Of a stretch of DNA of 64,000 bases, positions 1-9,850 are shown in pieces. Both the position numbers and the translations under genes were made by a program. Source of the stretch: Pantoea sp. IMH (GTDB lineage Bacteria > Pseudomonadota > Gammaproteobacteria > Enterobacterales > Enterobacteriaceae); contig NZ_JFGT01000007.1 in the NCBI RefSeq assembly GCF_000599885.1, positions 220,540-284,539 of the forward strand, in the 5' to 3' direction. How positions within the stretch are numbered: the stretch's first letter is position 1; the number at the start of each line of letters is the position of its first letter. The notes under the pieces are model-generated. The model was not told where the DNA came from and made no database searches. It saw only the letters and a list, made by a program, of their open reading frames with translations.

Positions 1-1643
1 GAAGCGGGCGCGGCCAGTGCTTTACGCGGCGTGGCCGGCTCGTTTTTTATCGTCTTAAGGACATTAACGGCCTGGATGACATTTTCTTTACGGATTTGAA
101 ACACGGCGACGGCCTGGCTCAGCCGGCTCGCCTGCTCTTCAAGCGCGGCAGCAGCAGCGGCGGACTCTTCCACCAGCGAGGCGTTCTGCTGGGTGACGCG
201 ATCCATTTCCGTTACGGCGGTACCCACCTGGTCAATCCCTTTGCTCTGCTCATCGGAGGCGGAGGCAATTTCCCCCATGATGTCGGTAACGCGGGTGACG
301 GCGCTGACGATATCGGACATGGTTTCGCCTGCGCTTTCTACCAGCACCGAGCCGGTATCGACGCGGGCAACGGAATCTTCAATCAGGCTTTTGATCTCTT
401 TGGCCGCCTGGGCGCTGCGCTGCGCCAGGCTGCGGACTTCACCGGCAACGACCGCAAAGCCACGCCCCTGTTCACCCGCACGGGCCGCTTCCACTGCCGC
501 GTTAAGTGCCAGGATATTGGTCTGGAAGGCGATGCCGTCAATCACGCTGGTGATATCCGCAATCTTTTTCGAACTACCGGCGATATCGCTCATTGTCTTC
601 ACAACGCCATCCACTACCTTGCCGCCTTTCTGTGCGGTTTCGGAAGCGCTCAGCGCCAGCTGTGATGCCTGACGGGCGTTTTCGGCGTTCTGCTTAACCG
701 TCGCGGTCAGCTGTTCCATGCTGGCTGCCGTTTGTTCCAGCGAGGCCGCCTGCTGCTCAGTCCGTGAGGAGAGATCGTTGTTGCCCGCTGAGATTTCGCT
801 CGCGCCGGTGAAAATAGCGTCAGAACCGTCGCGGACGTCGCTGACGGTACGCACCAGCGACTGCTGCATCTCACGCAGGCTTTCAGCCAGCTGGGTCATC
901 TCGCTGCGCCCTTCCACCTCGATGGACTGGGTAAGATCGCCGCGTGCGATATGTCTGATATGTTCGATATTGCTGTTCAGCGGACGCAGCAGGATGTGCT
1001 GAATGCCGCGCCAGGCCAGTGCGATGACCGCCAGCGTGACAAAGGCGACAATCATCAGCAGCCACAGCGTACGCAGATAGGCGTTCTCATTTGTTTCCAC
1101 GCCCTCTGCCGTAAGCTGGTTATTGGTCTCCAGCCAGGCGTTGTAGGTTTTCTCAAACTGATTCTGATAGCCCTGGGTCGGCTGGGCGACAAATTCGTCA
1201 AACCTGCCGCTCTCCATCATGCCGATCAGTTCGGTAAGCGCGGTATGCAGCTGGTTATAGTCGTTATGCAGCGCCTTGACGTTCTCTGCCGTTTTCCCTT
1301 TTTCAGAAAGGTTGGCGTCAAAGATCACCATGGATTTGTCCGCACGCGTCAGCTCTTCGCGCGCTTCCGCCAGCAGCTCCTTCACTGTGGTACCGGAGCC
1401 GGACTGCGTGGAATCCTGTAAATAGCGAATACCGGCACGGTTAAGCGTGTTACGTGCCTGAACCAGGGAAACCCATGAGGTACCCATCGCCTGCTGTAGA
1501 TTCCGCAGTTGCTGGTTAAAAGCGAAATTATCTTTGTCATTTTTCACGGTCTGGAAGAACAGACCGCCGGTGCCAAGCTGTAAAACGGCAAACAGCGCCA
1601 GGACACCGATCAGACCGGTGACCACTTTCATACGTTTAAACAT
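1..1643 (-). CDS. Methyl-accepting chemotaxis protein, Tsr-like, 3' end cut by window edge
   Basis: This is an inner-membrane chemoreceptor that binds a ligand in the periplasm and controls CheA through CheW. About 547 codons are visible and only the last few residues (probably the CheR/CheB-tethering pentapeptide) lie outside the window. Residues 1-30 form TM1 ([18 protein letters not shown]), followed by a four-helix sensor, TM2, a HAMP domain and the conserved signalling hairpin ([20 protein letters not shown]). The sensor helix reads [14 protein letters not shown], very close to the serine-binding segment of E. coli Tsr (Arg64, Asn68, Arg69), so serine is the likely ligand; that is inference. 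The start at 1643 has a GAGGTA ribosome site and a perfect sigma-28 promoter just upstream. Its signalling domain is almost identical to that of the receptor at 2051-3721. Confidence 0.95.
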   Translation of the reverse strand, partial: MFKRMKVVTGLIGVLALFAVLQLGTGGLFFQTVKNDKDNFAFNQQLRNLQQAMGTSWVSLVQARNTLNRAGIRYLQDSTQSGSGTTVKELLAEAREELTRADKSMVIFDANLSEKGKTAENVKALHNDYNQLHTALTELIGMMESGRFDEFVAQPTQGYQNQFEKTYNAWLETNNQLTAEGVETNENAYLRTLWLLMIVAFVTLAVIALAWRGIQHILLRPLNSNIEHIRHIARGDLTQSIEVEGRSEMTQLAESLREMQQSLVRTVSDVRDGSDAIFTGASEISAGNNDLSSRTEQQAASLEQTAASMEQLTATVKQNAENARQASQLALSASETAQKGGKVVDGVVKTMSDIAGSSKKIADITSVIDGIAFQTNILALNAAVEAARAGEQGRGFAVVAGEVRSLAQRSAQAAKEIKSLIEDSVARVDTGSVLVESAGETMSDIVSAVTRVTDIMGEIASASDEQSKGIDQVGTAVTEMDRVTQQNASLVEESAAAAAALEEQASRLSQAVAVFQIRKENVIQAVNVLKTIKNEPATPRKALAAPA

Positions 1644-1674
1644 ATCTACCTCGGTAAAGGGTCATTTGACTTTA

Positions 1675-1701
1675 TTATCGGCAGCGGCGGAGGGATCTTT
1701 A
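1675..1701 (-). promoter_or_regulatory. Sigma-28 (FliA) promoter of the first receptor gene
   Basis: On the minus strand the sequence reads TAAA (1701-1698), 15 bases, then GCCGATAA (1682-1675). This is an exact match to the FliA consensus, including the spacing. The predicted transcript start, about 7 bases downstream near 1668, gives a 5' leader of about 25 bases before the ATG at 1643. Confidence 0.9.
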
Positions 1702-1997
1702 TTAAGGAATCCATTAGCTGCCCGGCGGCAGAGAAAAAGCTGAAAGCAGTACGCCAGGAAACCGGCCTGAGGCTGAGGCGGTGTTTAAAATATCGCCAGC
1801 CGTACCTTCCGCGCTTTTCAGACGCTGAAAACGCTTCTGATTAAGGCGGGATTCAGACTGCTGACAAACGTAATGAGAGATAAGAGGGAGAAGAAGTAAA
1901 GCGGCCCGCGCCATAACAGGCGTGGGCCGGGCTTTCAGAAACCTTAACCTGCTTCTTTACGGACAGGTCCTGTTACCGGCGCCTGATCCGGATGAAT

Positions 1998-2037
1998 AAC
2001 CGGCAACGCCGCCCGTTCGAAGCGGCGTTGCCGGTTT
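1998..2037 (-). terminator. Probable transcription terminator after second receptor
   Basis: Arms 1998-2012 and 2022-2036 are perfectly complementary (15 bp, GC-rich) around a 9-base loop, 14 bases beyond the stop codon of the receptor at 2051-3721. The downstream U-tract on the minus strand is short (TTATT), so termination may be imperfect, or the hairpin may mainly protect the mRNA 3' end. Confidence 0.6.
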
Positions 2038-2050
2038 GCTGTTAACGCAA

Positions 2051-3721
2051 TCAGAACGTTTCCCAGTTTCCTTCTGAGGTCGCCGGCGCGCTGTTTTTTG
2101 ACGTCAGCGCTTTAGGAGAGGCAACTTTTGCCATGGCCGGTTTCAGGGTTTTAACCGTCTGATCGTTACGCACGCGGAATACGGCTACCGCCTGGGTCAG
2201 ACGGCTTGCCTGCTCTTCCAGCGCCGCTGCCGCAGTGGCTGACTCTTCCACCAGCGAGGCGTTCTGCTGGGTGACGCGATCCATCTCGGTTACGGCTGTG
2301 CCGACCTGATCGATACCCCGGCTCTGCTCGTCGGACGCGGAAGCAATTTCCCCCATGATGTCGGTGACGCGCGTAACGGCGTTCACGATGTCATTCATGG
2401 TTTCGCCTGCGGTGCCTACCAGCACAGTTCCGCTATCGACGCGGGCAACAGAGTCTTCAATCAACCCTTTGATCTCTTTGGCGGCCTGCGCGCTACGCTG
2501 CGCCAGGTTACGCACTTCACCGGCCACTACCGCAAAGCCTCTGCCCTGCTCACCGGCCCGCGCAGCTTCCACGGCGGCGTTCAGTGCAAGGATGTTGGTC
2601 TGGAAGGCGATACCGTCAATCACGCTGGTAATGTCAGCGATTTTCTTCGAACTGCCAGCGATGTCGCTCATGGTTTTCACCACGCCATCCACCACTTTGC
2701 CGCCTTTCAGCGCGGTTTCTGACGCGCTCAGCGCCAGCTGTGAAGCCTGACGCGCGTTTTCGGCGTTCTGCTTAACGGTGGCGGTCAGCTCTTCCATGCT
2801 GGCGGCGGTTTCTTCCAGCGAGGCAGCCTGCTGTTCGGTACGGGCAGAAAGATCGTTGTTACCGGCAGCGATTTCGCTGGCGCCGGTATAGATCGCGTCT
2901 GAACCGTCACGTACGTCGCTGACGGTGCGTACCAGCGCATGCTGCATATCGCGCAGGCTGCTGGCCAGTACTGCCATTTCGTTACGGCCTTCAACTTCAA
3001 TGTTGTTGGTCAGATCGCCGCTGGCGATTTTGCTGATGTGGCCAATGTTGGTCTGCAGGGGCTTAATCAGCACGCGCTTCAGGCCAAACCAGCACAGCAC
3101 GATCAGCGCCACCACCAGCAGCATCACGCCGCCAATAACCCACAGCATCAGGTTATAAGCACTCTGGTTGGCTTCCACGCCCTGTGCGGTCAGCACGTTT
3201 TGCGCATCACGCCAGGCGCTGTAGACGTCCTGCATCTCGTTCTGTTTTTGCTCGATGTTTTGCTTATACATCTCCACCAGCTGCCGGTTTACCATCAGCT
3301 CCAGCATGGTGTTTAACGCTGTCGAATAGTTAACGTACTGCTGCTCAAGATTGGCAATCAGTTTTGGATCGGTGCCCGGCGTGTTTGGAATCGCGCGATA
3401 GGCCTGAAAGGATTTTTCCGCATCATCCAGCAGCGCGCGGCCCTGCTTACTGATAGCGTTCAGCGATTCGCTGTTGATGCTGTTGGCAGTTTCGCTCTGT
3501 AAACGCAGCATGCCGCGATTAAGCGTGATACGCGTCTGATTCAGTGAAATCCAGGCATCGGTAAATAATGAGACGTTCTGGCTGGAGCTCTGTGCAATGA
3601 CAAAGTTATTTTTATCTTTGGTCAGCGCGTGGATAAATAATCCGCCGGAAATCAGCTGCAACGAGCCGAAGACCAGCAGTACGATTAAAAGACTGGTTAC
3701 GACCTTTATACGTGTAAACAT
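2051..3721 (-). CDS. Methyl-accepting chemotaxis protein (complete, 556 aa)
   Basis: This is a transmembrane chemoreceptor. The frame is open to 3886, but the ATG at 3721 ([14 protein letters not shown]) is chosen: it starts exactly at TM1, has AAGGGTG upstream, and is preceded by a sigma-28 promoter at 3762-3788 that would lie inside a longer reading frame. The order is TM1 (about 10-30), a periplasmic four-helix sensor with [13 protein letters not shown] in helix 1, TM2 (about 190-215), HAMP, methylation helices and the signalling tip ([20 protein letters not shown]). The protein ends in NWETF, the pentapeptide that tethers CheR and CheB, so it is a high-abundance-type receptor. The ligand is unknown. 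A terminator separates it from cheW, so unlike tar in E. coli it is probably not co-transcribed with cheAW. Confidence 0.95.
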   Translation of the reverse strand: MFTRIKVVTSLLIVLLVFGSLQLISGGLFIHALTKDKNNFVIAQSSSQNVSLFTDAWISLNQTRITLNRGMLRLQSETANSINSESLNAISKQGRALLDDAEKSFQAYRAIPNTPGTDPKLIANLEQQYVNYSTALNTMLELMVNRQLVEMYKQNIEQKQNEMQDVYSAWRDAQNVLTAQGVEANQSAYNLMLWVIGGVMLLVVALIVLCWFGLKRVLIKPLQTNIGHISKIASGDLTNNIEVEGRNEMAVLASSLRDMQHALVRTVSDVRDGSDAIYTGASEIAAGNNDLSARTEQQAASLEETAASMEELTATVKQNAENARQASQLALSASETALKGGKVVDGVVKTMSDIAGSSKKIADITSVIDGIAFQTNILALNAAVEAARAGEQGRGFAVVAGEVRNLAQRSAQAAKEIKGLIEDSVARVDSGTVLVGTAGETMNDIVNAVTRVTDIMGEIASASDEQSRGIDQVGTAVTEMDRVTQQNASLVEESATAAAALEEQASRLTQAVAVFRVRNDQTVKTLKPAMAKVASPKALTSKNSAPATSEGNWETF

Positions 3722-3761
3722 GGAGCACCCTTGGTATTGAAAAATTGGAACATCACCGGAT

Positions 3762-3788
3762 CTATCGGCCCTGCATGGTGAATCTTTA
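3762..3788 (-). promoter_or_regulatory. Sigma-28 (FliA) promoter of the second receptor gene
   Basis: The minus strand reads TAAA (3788-3785), 15 bases, then GCCGATAG (3769-3762). This is one mismatch from the FliA consensus with exact spacing. The predicted transcript start is near 3755, about 34 bases before the ATG at 3721. The promoter supports the shorter start chosen for this receptor. Confidence 0.88.
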
Positions 3789-3868
3789 TGCGGTCTGAGG
3801 GCTATTTTTTGGTAAATATTCCGGCGAAGTCGTTGCTGAGCAGGCGAATCATTTACCCGCTCGCCAAT

Positions 3869-3897
3869 AAAAAAGGCCGATCGCACGAGGATCGGCC
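3869..3897 (-). terminator. Rho-independent terminator after cheW
   Basis: An 8-bp stem (GGCCGATC, 3875-3882, pairing with 3890-3897) has a 7-base loop and is followed on the minus strand by six T (3874-3869). It lies 20 bases beyond the cheW stop and ends the motAB-cheAW transcript. Confidence 0.9.
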
Positions 3898-3917
3898 CTG
3901 TTATGATGAAATTGGGT

Positions 3918-4415
3918 TTACGCGCTGCGCAGCGTATCCATCAGCGCCATCTCTTCGCTGCTGAGTAATTTTTCGATATCGACCAGAATCAGCATGCGAT
4001 CGTTGAGCGCACCCAGTCCGGTCAGATACTCGGTTGACATTGTGACCGCGAATTCAGGCGAAGGACGGATTTGATCCTGGCTCAGCGACAGCACGTCAGA
4101 AACGCCATCCACCACAATTCCAACCACGCGCTGCTCAAGGTTCAGCACGATCACCACGGTATTATCGTTATATTCCACATCCGGCTGCGCGAACTTAATG
4201 CGCAGATCGATAATAGGAACGATAACGCCGCGCAGGTTCGTCACCCCTTTAATGAACTGCGGCGTGTTAGCGATGCGGGTAACCTGATCGTAACCGCGGA
4301 TCTCCTGCACTTTTAAAATATCGATGCCGTACTCTTCGTCACCCAGTGTAAACACCAGAAACTCCTGACCCACGGTTTCGCCAGCGAGTTTAGTGACAGT
4401 TGCCATTCCAGTCAT
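3918..4415 (-). CDS. cheW: Chemotaxis coupling protein CheW
   Basis: CheW is a cytoplasmic adaptor that joins the CheA P5 domain to receptor tips in the chemoreceptor array. The 165-residue product starts [10 protein letters not shown] and closely tracks the 167-residue E. coli CheW through its whole length, for example [19 protein letters not shown] and [15 protein letters not shown]. It is one CheW-type double beta-barrel domain with no additions. The gene starts 23 bases after the cheA stop, which fits co-transcription, and is followed by a strong terminator. Confidence 0.98.
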   Translation of the reverse strand: MTGMATVTKLAGETVGQEFLVFTLGDEEYGIDILKVQEIRGYDQVTRIANTPQFIKGVTNLRGVIVPIIDLRIKFAQPDVEYNDNTVVIVLNLEQRVVGIVVDGVSDVLSLSQDQIRPSPEFAVTMSTEYLTGLGALNDRMLILVDIEKLLSSEEMALMDTLRSA

Positions 4416-4438
4416 AGTTCTACCCTTAATCGGTTAAG

Positions 4439-6424
4439 TCAGGCTGCGGCTCCCGCCACGCGCTTTTCACGGTTGAGAGACTGAAGTGCCGAAACATCGA
4501 CAATCAGCGCCACGCTACCATCACCCAGGATGGTGGCCGCCGAGATCCCCGGCACTTTGCGATAGTTACTTTCCAGGTTTTTCACCACGACCTGGTGCTG
4601 ACCAATCAGCTGATCCACCAGCAGCGCATAGCGCTTACCGGCACTTTGCAGGATAACCACGATGGCCTGAGTCGCTTCCGTTTTCGCACCCTGCACGTCA
4701 AACACATTCCACAGCTCGACCAGCGGCAGATATTCGCCGCGCACTTCCAGCACGCGCTCGCCGCCCGCCAGCGGATGCAGATCGTCTGCCAGCGGCTGGA
4801 GGGATTCCATGACCGCATTCAGCGGCAGAATAAAGACTTCATCCGCCACGCGCACGGACATGCCATCCAGAATCGCCAACGTCAGCGGCAGCAGAATACG
4901 GATGGTGGTGCCTTTACCCTGCTTAGAAGAGATTTCGACGTGACCGCCCATCTCCTGAATATTTCTTTTCACCACGTCCATGCCGACACCGCGGCCGGAA
5001 ACATCGGTAACCTGCTCCGCCGTCGAGAAACCAGGGGCAAAAATAAGCATCCCTACTTCTTCATCGCTCATCGACTCGCTGACCGGCAGCCCCGAAGAGA
5101 GCGCCTTGGCCAGGATACGTTCGCGGTTCAGCCCGGCGCCGTCATCGTTAACTTCGATGCAGATATTGCCGCCCTGATGTTCCGCGGAAAGCGTCAGGTT
5201 ACCGACGGCATGTTTGCCCGCCGCCAGACGTTTTTCCGGCGATTCGATGCCGTGGTCGAGGCTGTTACGGACCAGGTGAGTCAATGGATCGATAATGCGT
5301 TCGATCAGGCTCTTGTCCAGCTCGGTTGAGCTTCCCATCAGCGTCAGCTCGACTTCTTTACCCAGCTTACTGGCCAGATCACGCACCAGACGCGGGAAGC
5401 GGCTGAAAACGTATTCCATCGGCATCATACGGATGGACATCACCGACTCCTGGAGATCGCGGGCGTTGCGCTCCAGCTGGCCCATGCTGTTCAGCAGATC
5501 GCCGTGTGCGACTGGATCAAGTTCGTTGGAACGCTGAGCCAGCATCGACTGCGTGATCACCAGTTCGCCTACCAGGTTGATCAGCTGATCGACTTTTTCT
5601 ACCGCTACGCGGATGCTGGTAGATTCGCTTGCCTTCGGCGCCGCTTTCTTCGCGCTTTCACGCTTAGCCGCTGGCGCGATTTCACTGACGACAGCCGGTT
5701 GAGGCGCCGCCTCGACGACCGCTTCCATCACCTCTGGCTCTGCCGCCGGAGCCGCTACCGCTGGCGCATCAACGAATTTGATCTGCGCTTCATCAATGAC
5801 AAAGCAGAGGACGGCGACGATATCATCCTGGCCCACTGAGGAATCCAGGGTAACTTCTACCGACGTTTCGCCCTTGATCACCTCAGAGACGGTGCCAAGA
5901 TTGCCCAGCTCTTCCAGCATAAGCGGAATTTCTGACGGCTTCAGATCGACCAGCGCCAGGCGCAGTGCGCCGCCGGTCGCTACCGGCGTCGCTGCGGGCG
6001 CTGCCGTTGTCGCGGCTGGGGTCACTTCACCTTTGGCTTCCAGGGCAAGCTGACGCAGCGCCTGACAGATGTATTCAAACGTCTCGGCATTCGGTTCCGT
6101 GGCGGTTTTATAGGCATCGAGCTGTTCCTGCATAATATCTTTGGTTTCCAAAAACAGGTTGATGATGTCGGTGCTTAACTGCATTTCGCCGCGGCGGGCA
6201 CCGTCGAGAATATTCTCCAGAATGTGCGTCGTTTCCTGCAGCACGGTAAAACCAAAGGTCCCAGCCCCGCCTTTTATGGAGTGGGCCGCACGGAAGATAG
6301 CGTTAAGCTGCTCCGAATCGGGTTCCTGGGGATCTAACCCCAGCAGATGTTGTTCCATGTCGGCCAACAGTTCGTCGGCTTCATCGAAAAACGTCTGGTA
6401 AAAATCGCTGATATCCATGCTCAC
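4439..6424 (-). CDS. cheA: Chemotaxis histidine kinase CheA
   Basis: CheA autophosphorylates on a P1-domain histidine and passes phosphate to CheY and CheB under receptor control. The 661-residue product shows P1 with His48 in FRAAHSIKGGAGTFGF, then a CheY-binding P2 flanked by Ala/Pro-rich linkers (about 134-150 and 225-265). P3 dimerisation follows (about 270-330), then P4 ATPase (LVRNSLDHGIE N-box, DDGAGL G1, GRGVGMDVVK G2) and a C-terminal CheW-like P5. Met98 (DIMQEQL) is retained at the position where E. coli starts the short CheA(S) form, so a short isoform is plausible. The start is 4 bases after the motB stop, so the two genes are tightly coupled. Confidence 0.98.
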   Translation of the reverse strand: MSMDISDFYQTFFDEADELLADMEQHLLGLDPQEPDSEQLNAIFRAAHSIKGGAGTFGFTVLQETTHILENILDGARRGEMQLSTDIINLFLETKDIMQEQLDAYKTATEPNAETFEYICQALRQLALEAKGEVTPAATTAAPAATPVATGGALRLALVDLKPSEIPLMLEELGNLGTVSEVIKGETSVEVTLDSSVGQDDIVAVLCFVIDEAQIKFVDAPAVAAPAAEPEVMEAVVEAAPQPAVVSEIAPAAKRESAKKAAPKASESTSIRVAVEKVDQLINLVGELVITQSMLAQRSNELDPVAHGDLLNSMGQLERNARDLQESVMSIRMMPMEYVFSRFPRLVRDLASKLGKEVELTLMGSSTELDKSLIERIIDPLTHLVRNSLDHGIESPEKRLAAGKHAVGNLTLSAEHQGGNICIEVNDDGAGLNRERILAKALSSGLPVSESMSDEEVGMLIFAPGFSTAEQVTDVSGRGVGMDVVKRNIQEMGGHVEISSKQGKGTTIRILLPLTLAILDGMSVRVADEVFILPLNAVMESLQPLADDLHPLAGGERVLEVRGEYLPLVELWNVFDVQGAKTEATQAIVVILQSAGKRYALLVDQLIGQHQVVVKNLESNYRKVPGISAATILGDGSVALIVDVSALQSLNREKRVAGAAA

Positions 6425-6428
6425 GGTA

Positions 6429-7466
6429 TCACCTCTGCTGTGAGTCGCGATCGGTCTGAACTGCTGACGCAGGCGCTGCCGGGACGGATGCCGCCGGTAC
6501 TACCTGACTTTCCGCAGACTCAGCCTGTGAGAGTTGAGGGTCTGGGTTTTTGCTGGCATCGCCGGGTATCGCCGGTGCCGCTATATTTTTAAAACTTGCC
6601 GCGTCGGGGTCGCTAATCTGCATGGTATCGCTTTCCGAGTTTTCCTTTTCAATCTGCTCTTCGGTATCGTGGTTCAATACCAGCAGGCTAATCCGGCGGT
6701 TAACGGCATCATTCGCGCCGCGGTTCTTCAGTTTCATGGTATCGGCCATGCCGACCACACGAAGCATTTTATTGCTGGCCAGGCCACCGATGGTCAGCTC
6801 CCGGCGCGAAGCGTTAGCGCGATCGGCGGAGAGCTCCCAGTTACTGTATCCCCGGTCGCCGTTGCCATAAGGGATGTCATCTGTATGGCCTGCCAGGCTC
6901 ATCCTGTTGGGTATGTCGTTCAGGATGGGCGCAATCGCACGCAGTATGTCGCGCATATAAGGCTCTACATCCGAACTGCCCGTTTTAAACATCGGTCGGT
7001 TCTGGCTGTCGATAATCTGGATACGCAGCCCCTCTTCAACCATGTTGATAATCAAATGAGGCCGCAATGCCCGCAGCCGGGGATCGGCTTCGATCAGCTG
7101 ATCCAGTCGTTCACGCAGCCGGTTCAGCCGGATCTCTTCCAGCTTGCGCTTTTGTGCGTCCATCGAGGGCACTTTATGGACTTCTCCCTGCTGCTGCGTC
7201 GGATCTTCACCGCCGCCCGGAATCGGACTGACGCTGTCGCTGCTGCGTGCCCCGCCGGTCACCGCCGTCTTCAGCGGCGTTTTAAAGTAATCAGCAATCT
7301 GCACCCGCTGCTGAGGTGTAGAGATCGAAATCAGCCACATCACCATAAAAAAGGCCATCATGGCGGTCATGAAGTCTGCGTAAGCAATTTTCCATGAACC
7401 GTGTGCGCCATCATGACTCTTATGCTTCTTGCGCTTGACCAGCACAATAGGGTGGTTGTTCTTCAT
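6429..7466 (-). CDS. motB: Flagellar stator protein MotB
   Basis: MotB anchors the stator to peptidoglycan and carries the proton-accepting aspartate. The 345-residue product has a cytoplasmic N-terminus, one TM segment (about 28-50) with the essential Asp at residue 31 in [16 protein letters not shown], a plug/linker, and an OmpA-like peptidoglycan-binding domain ([12 protein letters not shown], about 190-290). It is some 37 residues longer than E. coli MotB (308), the excess being a low-complexity Ala/Ser/Pro-rich tail after about residue 265. The start overlaps the motA stop by 4 bases (ATGA), typical of translational coupling. Confidence 0.97.
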   Translation of the reverse strand: MKNNHPIVLVKRKKHKSHDGAHGSWKIAYADFMTAMMAFFMVMWLISISTPQQRVQIADYFKTPLKTAVTGGARSSDSVSPIPGGGEDPTQQQGEVHKVPSMDAQKRKLEEIRLNRLRERLDQLIEADPRLRALRPHLIINMVEEGLRIQIIDSQNRPMFKTGSSDVEPYMRDILRAIAPILNDIPNRMSLAGHTDDIPYGNGDRGYSNWELSADRANASRRELTIGGLASNKMLRVVGMADTMKLKNRGANDAVNRRISLLVLNHDTEEQIEKENSESDTMQISDPDAASFKNIAAPAIPGDASKNPDPQLSQAESAESQVVPAASVPAAPASAVQTDRDSQQR

Positions 7467-8356
7467 GCGTCCTGATCCGATGTCTGTTTCGCGGGCGATT
7501 TCGCGTTACGGACGTGCTCCTCCAGTTCGGTAAACGACGGTCGTTCCGTTGAGTAGAGCGTTTTACGGCCAAATTCAACGGCGATCTGCGGCGCGTAGCC
7601 ATTCAGACTGGAGAGCAGCGTCACCTTAATGCACTGCATCATTTTGGTGGACTCAGCACACTTCTGGCGCAGCACGCTAGCCAGCGGAGAGACAAATCCA
7701 TAGGCGAGCAGGATGCCAAGGAAAGTGCCGACCATCGCGTGGGCAACCATTTCGCCCAGCTCGGCTGCCGGACGATCTGCTGATGCCAGGGTATGCACCA
7801 CGCCCATTACCGCCGCCACGATGCCGAAAGCGGGAAGAGAGTCTCCCACTGCGCCGATGGCCGTAGCAGGAACGTCACATTCATGCTCGTAGGTTTCAAT
7901 CTCTTCATCCATCAGCGCTTCGATTTCAAACGCGTTCATATTGCCGCTGACCATCAGACGGAGATAATCGGTAATGAAGTCCACTAATCTTTTATCGGCA
8001 AGAATGCGCGGGTAATTAGCAAAAATTTCACTGTCCTGCGGACTTTCAATATCCTGCTCCAGTGACAGCATCCCCTGCTGGCGAGATTTCGCCATCAGCC
8101 GGTATAACAGCGCCATCAGATCCATATAAACGGCTTTATTATATTTTGAGCCACGCATCAGGAGTGGAAAGGCTTTCAACGTCGCTTTGATCGCCTTGCC
8201 GTTATTGCCCACAATAAATGCACCTATCCCGGCACCACCTATTATCAGCAGCTCTGAAGGCTGATATAGCGCGCCAAGATGGCCCCCAACGATGGCATAC
8301 CCGCCCAACACCGACGCGGTAACCAGGATGTACCCTATAATAATTAACACATTCAA
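7463..8356 (-). CDS. motA: Flagellar stator protein MotA
   Basis: MotA is the four-TM stator subunit that forms the proton path with MotB and contacts FliG. The 297-residue product (E. coli 295) has TM segments near 3-22, 33-52, 170-190 and 200-225. The conserved proline loop is visible in [17 protein letters not shown]. The start ATG at 8356 has AAGGA 4 bases upstream. Transcription probably begins inside flhC (sigma-28 site 8527-8553), and a strong terminator (8426-8456) lies in the leader, so part of the transcript should end before motA. Confidence 0.97.
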   Translation of the reverse strand: MNVLIIIGYILVTASVLGGYAIVGGHLGALYQPSELLIIGGAGIGAFIVGNNGKAIKATLKAFPLLMRGSKYNKAVYMDLMALLYRLMAKSRQQGMLSLEQDIESPQDSEIFANYPRILADKRLVDFITDYLRLMVSGNMNAFEIEALMDEEIETYEHECDVPATAIGAVGDSLPAFGIVAAVMGVVHTLASADRPAAELGEMVAHAMVGTFLGILLAYGFVSPLASVLRQKCAESTKMMQCIKVTLLSSLNGYAPQIAVEFGRKTLYSTERPSFTELEEHVRNAKSPAKQTSDQDA

Positions 8357-8425
8357 TCCTTACGTCTGGTGACGAGTGGGTGGATGATTCCTGTGTGCGG
8401 CAGGCCTTTTCATTCAGCCTCAGGC

Positions 8426-8456
8426 AAAAAAAAAGCAGCGGTTAAATAACCGCTGC
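8426..8456 (-). terminator. Strong terminator between flhC and motA
   Basis: A 10-bp stem (GCAGCGGTTA, 8435-8444, with 8447-8456) has a 2-base loop and is followed on the minus strand by nine T (8434-8426). It ends flhDC transcripts and also any short transcript started at the sigma-28 promoter in flhC, so motA expression needs read-through or another promoter. Confidence 0.92.
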
Positions 8457-8520
8457 TGGATTCATTCCACGTGGGGAGCTCTGTTAAACAGCTTGTTTGA
8501 CAGGTTCATCCAGCAGTTGT
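8426..8520 (-). ncRNA. Predicted MotR-like sigma-28-dependent small RNA
   Basis: A perfect sigma-28 promoter inside the flhC 3' end (8527-8553) predicts a start near 8520. A canonical intrinsic terminator with a U9 tail ends at 8426, giving an RNA of about 95 nt that spans the last flhC codons and the flhC-motA gap. In E. coli and Salmonella the Hfq-binding sRNA MotR is made in the same place, from the FliA promoter in flhC. The U-rich terminator tail fits Hfq binding. Promoter and terminator are seen; the existence of the RNA and its equivalence to MotR are inferred. Confidence 0.65.
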
Positions 8521-9062
8521 GAAATGTTATCGGCAGACTCTACCGAAAGTTTACGTCTTTTTACTGCTCTGGATGGCGGCTGGCAAAGGCTGCAAACAAA
8601 GCTGCCCACCGGCTGATGCGCATGATTAATAAAGCTTCCGCCGCAGCATTTGCAGTCAGACAGTTCAAGCATGCCGCTCTCGACAAACCGGACCAGGGTC
8701 CAGGCGCGTGTCAGCGCTAACAGGGGGCCTTCATCCTGTTGCGGGCACTGCTCAAGGTAGAGCCGGTAGGCTTTGATCACAGCGTCCACGCCTTTGCTCA
8801 ACCCGCTTTTGAGTAAAAACTGCCAGGCGTTGCAGAACATAGAAGAGTGAATATTCTGCTCCCAGGTCATAAACCAGTCGGTAGAGAAAGGAAGCATCCC
8901 TTTTGGCGGCGGGCTGCCGCGCAGTTCTTTATAAAGCTTAATTAAGCGGCCGCGGCTGAGCTGCGTTTCGCTTTCTAACATTTGCAGACGGGCGCCGAGG
9001 GTAATTAATTCCATCGCCAGCTGAATATCGCGTGCTTCCTGTACAATACTTTTATCACTCAT
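8484..9062 (-). CDS. flhC: Flagellar master regulator subunit FlhC
   Basis: With FlhD it forms the FlhD4C2 activator of class II flagellar promoters. The 192-residue product matches the E. coli length. The zinc site is intact: Cys137 and Cys140 in DCKCCGG, Cys157 and Cys160 in VCSLC. The start codon overlaps the flhD stop by one base (TAATG), so translation is coupled. The last 70 bases double as a sigma-28 promoter for the downstream transcript. Confidence 0.98.
   Translation of the reverse strand: MSDKSIVQEARDIQLAMELITLGARLQMLESETQLSRGRLIKLYKELRGSPPPKGMLPFSTDWFMTWEQNIHSSMFCNAWQFLLKSGLSKGVDAVIKAYRLYLEQCPQQDEGPLLALTRAWTLVRFVESGMLELSDCKCCGGSFINHAHQPVGSFVCSLCQPPSRAVKRRKLSVESADNISQLLDEPVKQAV
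8527..8553 (-). promoter_or_regulatory. Intragenic sigma-28 promoter inside flhC
   Basis: The minus strand reads TAAA (8553-8550), 15 bases, then GCCGATAA (8534-8527), an exact FliA consensus within the last 70 bases of flhC. A FliA promoter inside flhC that drives motAB-cheAW is known in E. coli. Here a strong terminator lies between this promoter and motA. Confidence 0.88.
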
Positions 9063-9415
9063 TAACTCGCCCTCTTTTTCGGCAGCTCATCTTGCTTTGC
9101 AGAAGCGTTGCGTAATAAACGGCTGGATAACAGAATGCCCGTGTGGATTTGCTGAAGATCGTCCACGCGTGACTCCTGAGTCAGGCGGTTAATAGTGGTG
9201 TGGTCATTAAAACGGAACTGACAAATCAGCTGATTTGTTTCAGCGAGCTTGACCATTTCTGGCAGTGTCAGTTGAGCCAGTACATCGGCCATCGCTTCGT
9301 CAATACCCAGCCGGAACATGGCCGAGGCTTTTTCCTGGTTAATAAGGCGTTGTGCAAGCAACAAATAAGACAAGTTGATATCGTAAATATGTTTGAGTAA
9401 TTCTGTTGTACCCAT
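9062..9415 (-). CDS. flhD: Flagellar master regulator subunit FlhD
   Basis: FlhD is the partner of FlhC in the master regulator. The frame is open further upstream, but the ATG at 9415 gives 117 residues beginning [20 protein letters not shown], matching E. coli FlhD (about 116-119 residues). It has a GGACGGAA-type ribosome site, so this start is preferred. The product is a compact helical protein with the conserved segments [11 protein letters not shown] and [11 protein letters not shown]. Upstream lies a long regulatory region with a near-consensus CRP site. Confidence 0.97.
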   Translation of the reverse strand: MGTTELLKHIYDINLSYLLLAQRLINQEKASAMFRLGIDEAMADVLAQLTLPEMVKLAETNQLICQFRFNDHTTINRLTQESRVDDLQQIHTGILLSSRLLRNASAKQDELPKKRAS

Positions 9416-9721
9416 TTCTGTTCCGTCCTGACTGACACTACATAAACGTTTGCGGACAACGCCGCTACCTTGGTTGCTGCTAGGTAAAGCTAAAAATGGC
9501 AAAAAAATTAGTGGCAGAAGCCAAACGTTTGCGAAGCTGTAAGGTGCCTTAAGGCGTCTCACAGAAAGTAGTCATTAACCCATTTTGCCAGTTACTGCTC
9601 CTGAGGTTTTCCGGCTCTTCCCTATCGTTTTCTTACGCTCTTTTAAGACTAATCCGAAAACAAGGCAACTCTATCTGCTCTGATTTCGACATACAACGTG
9701 AGCCACCCTTAATTTTAGATA

Positions 9722-9743
9722 AAGTGTGATCCAGATCACACTT
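9722..9743. promoter_or_regulatory. CRP (cAMP receptor) binding site upstream of flhD
   Basis: The two half-sites TGTGA (9725-9729) and TCACA (9736-9740) are perfect and separated by 6 bases, with AT-rich flanks as in the 22-bp consensus. CRP activates flhDC in E. coli from a similar position, about 70 bases upstream of the transcript start. By analogy the start here would be near 9660. Confidence 0.85.
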
Positions 9744-9850
9744 TTTGGCGATCTTTACTAAAATAACCCTTCAGCAATACTGTTGATTAGTACGCTAAGT
9801 AATCAAAAACCGCCCAATTTGTTAAAAATTACCTGTTAACGCACTTTTAC

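Larger units (their letters stand above)
1644..2050. other. Intergenic region between the two receptor genes
   Basis: The 407 bases hold the sigma-28 promoter of the left-hand receptor (1675-1701) and a 15-bp-stem inverted repeat (1998-2036) just past the stop of the right-hand receptor. A short open frame on the minus strand at 1714-1914 has no family resemblance or ribosome site and is probably not a gene. Nothing else was recognised. Confidence 0.6.

Noticed and set aside
8357..8425. Sigma-28 promoter directly in front of motA
   Set aside because: Best candidate (GCCGCACA) has no -35 at the right distance; the exact site is inside flhC instead.
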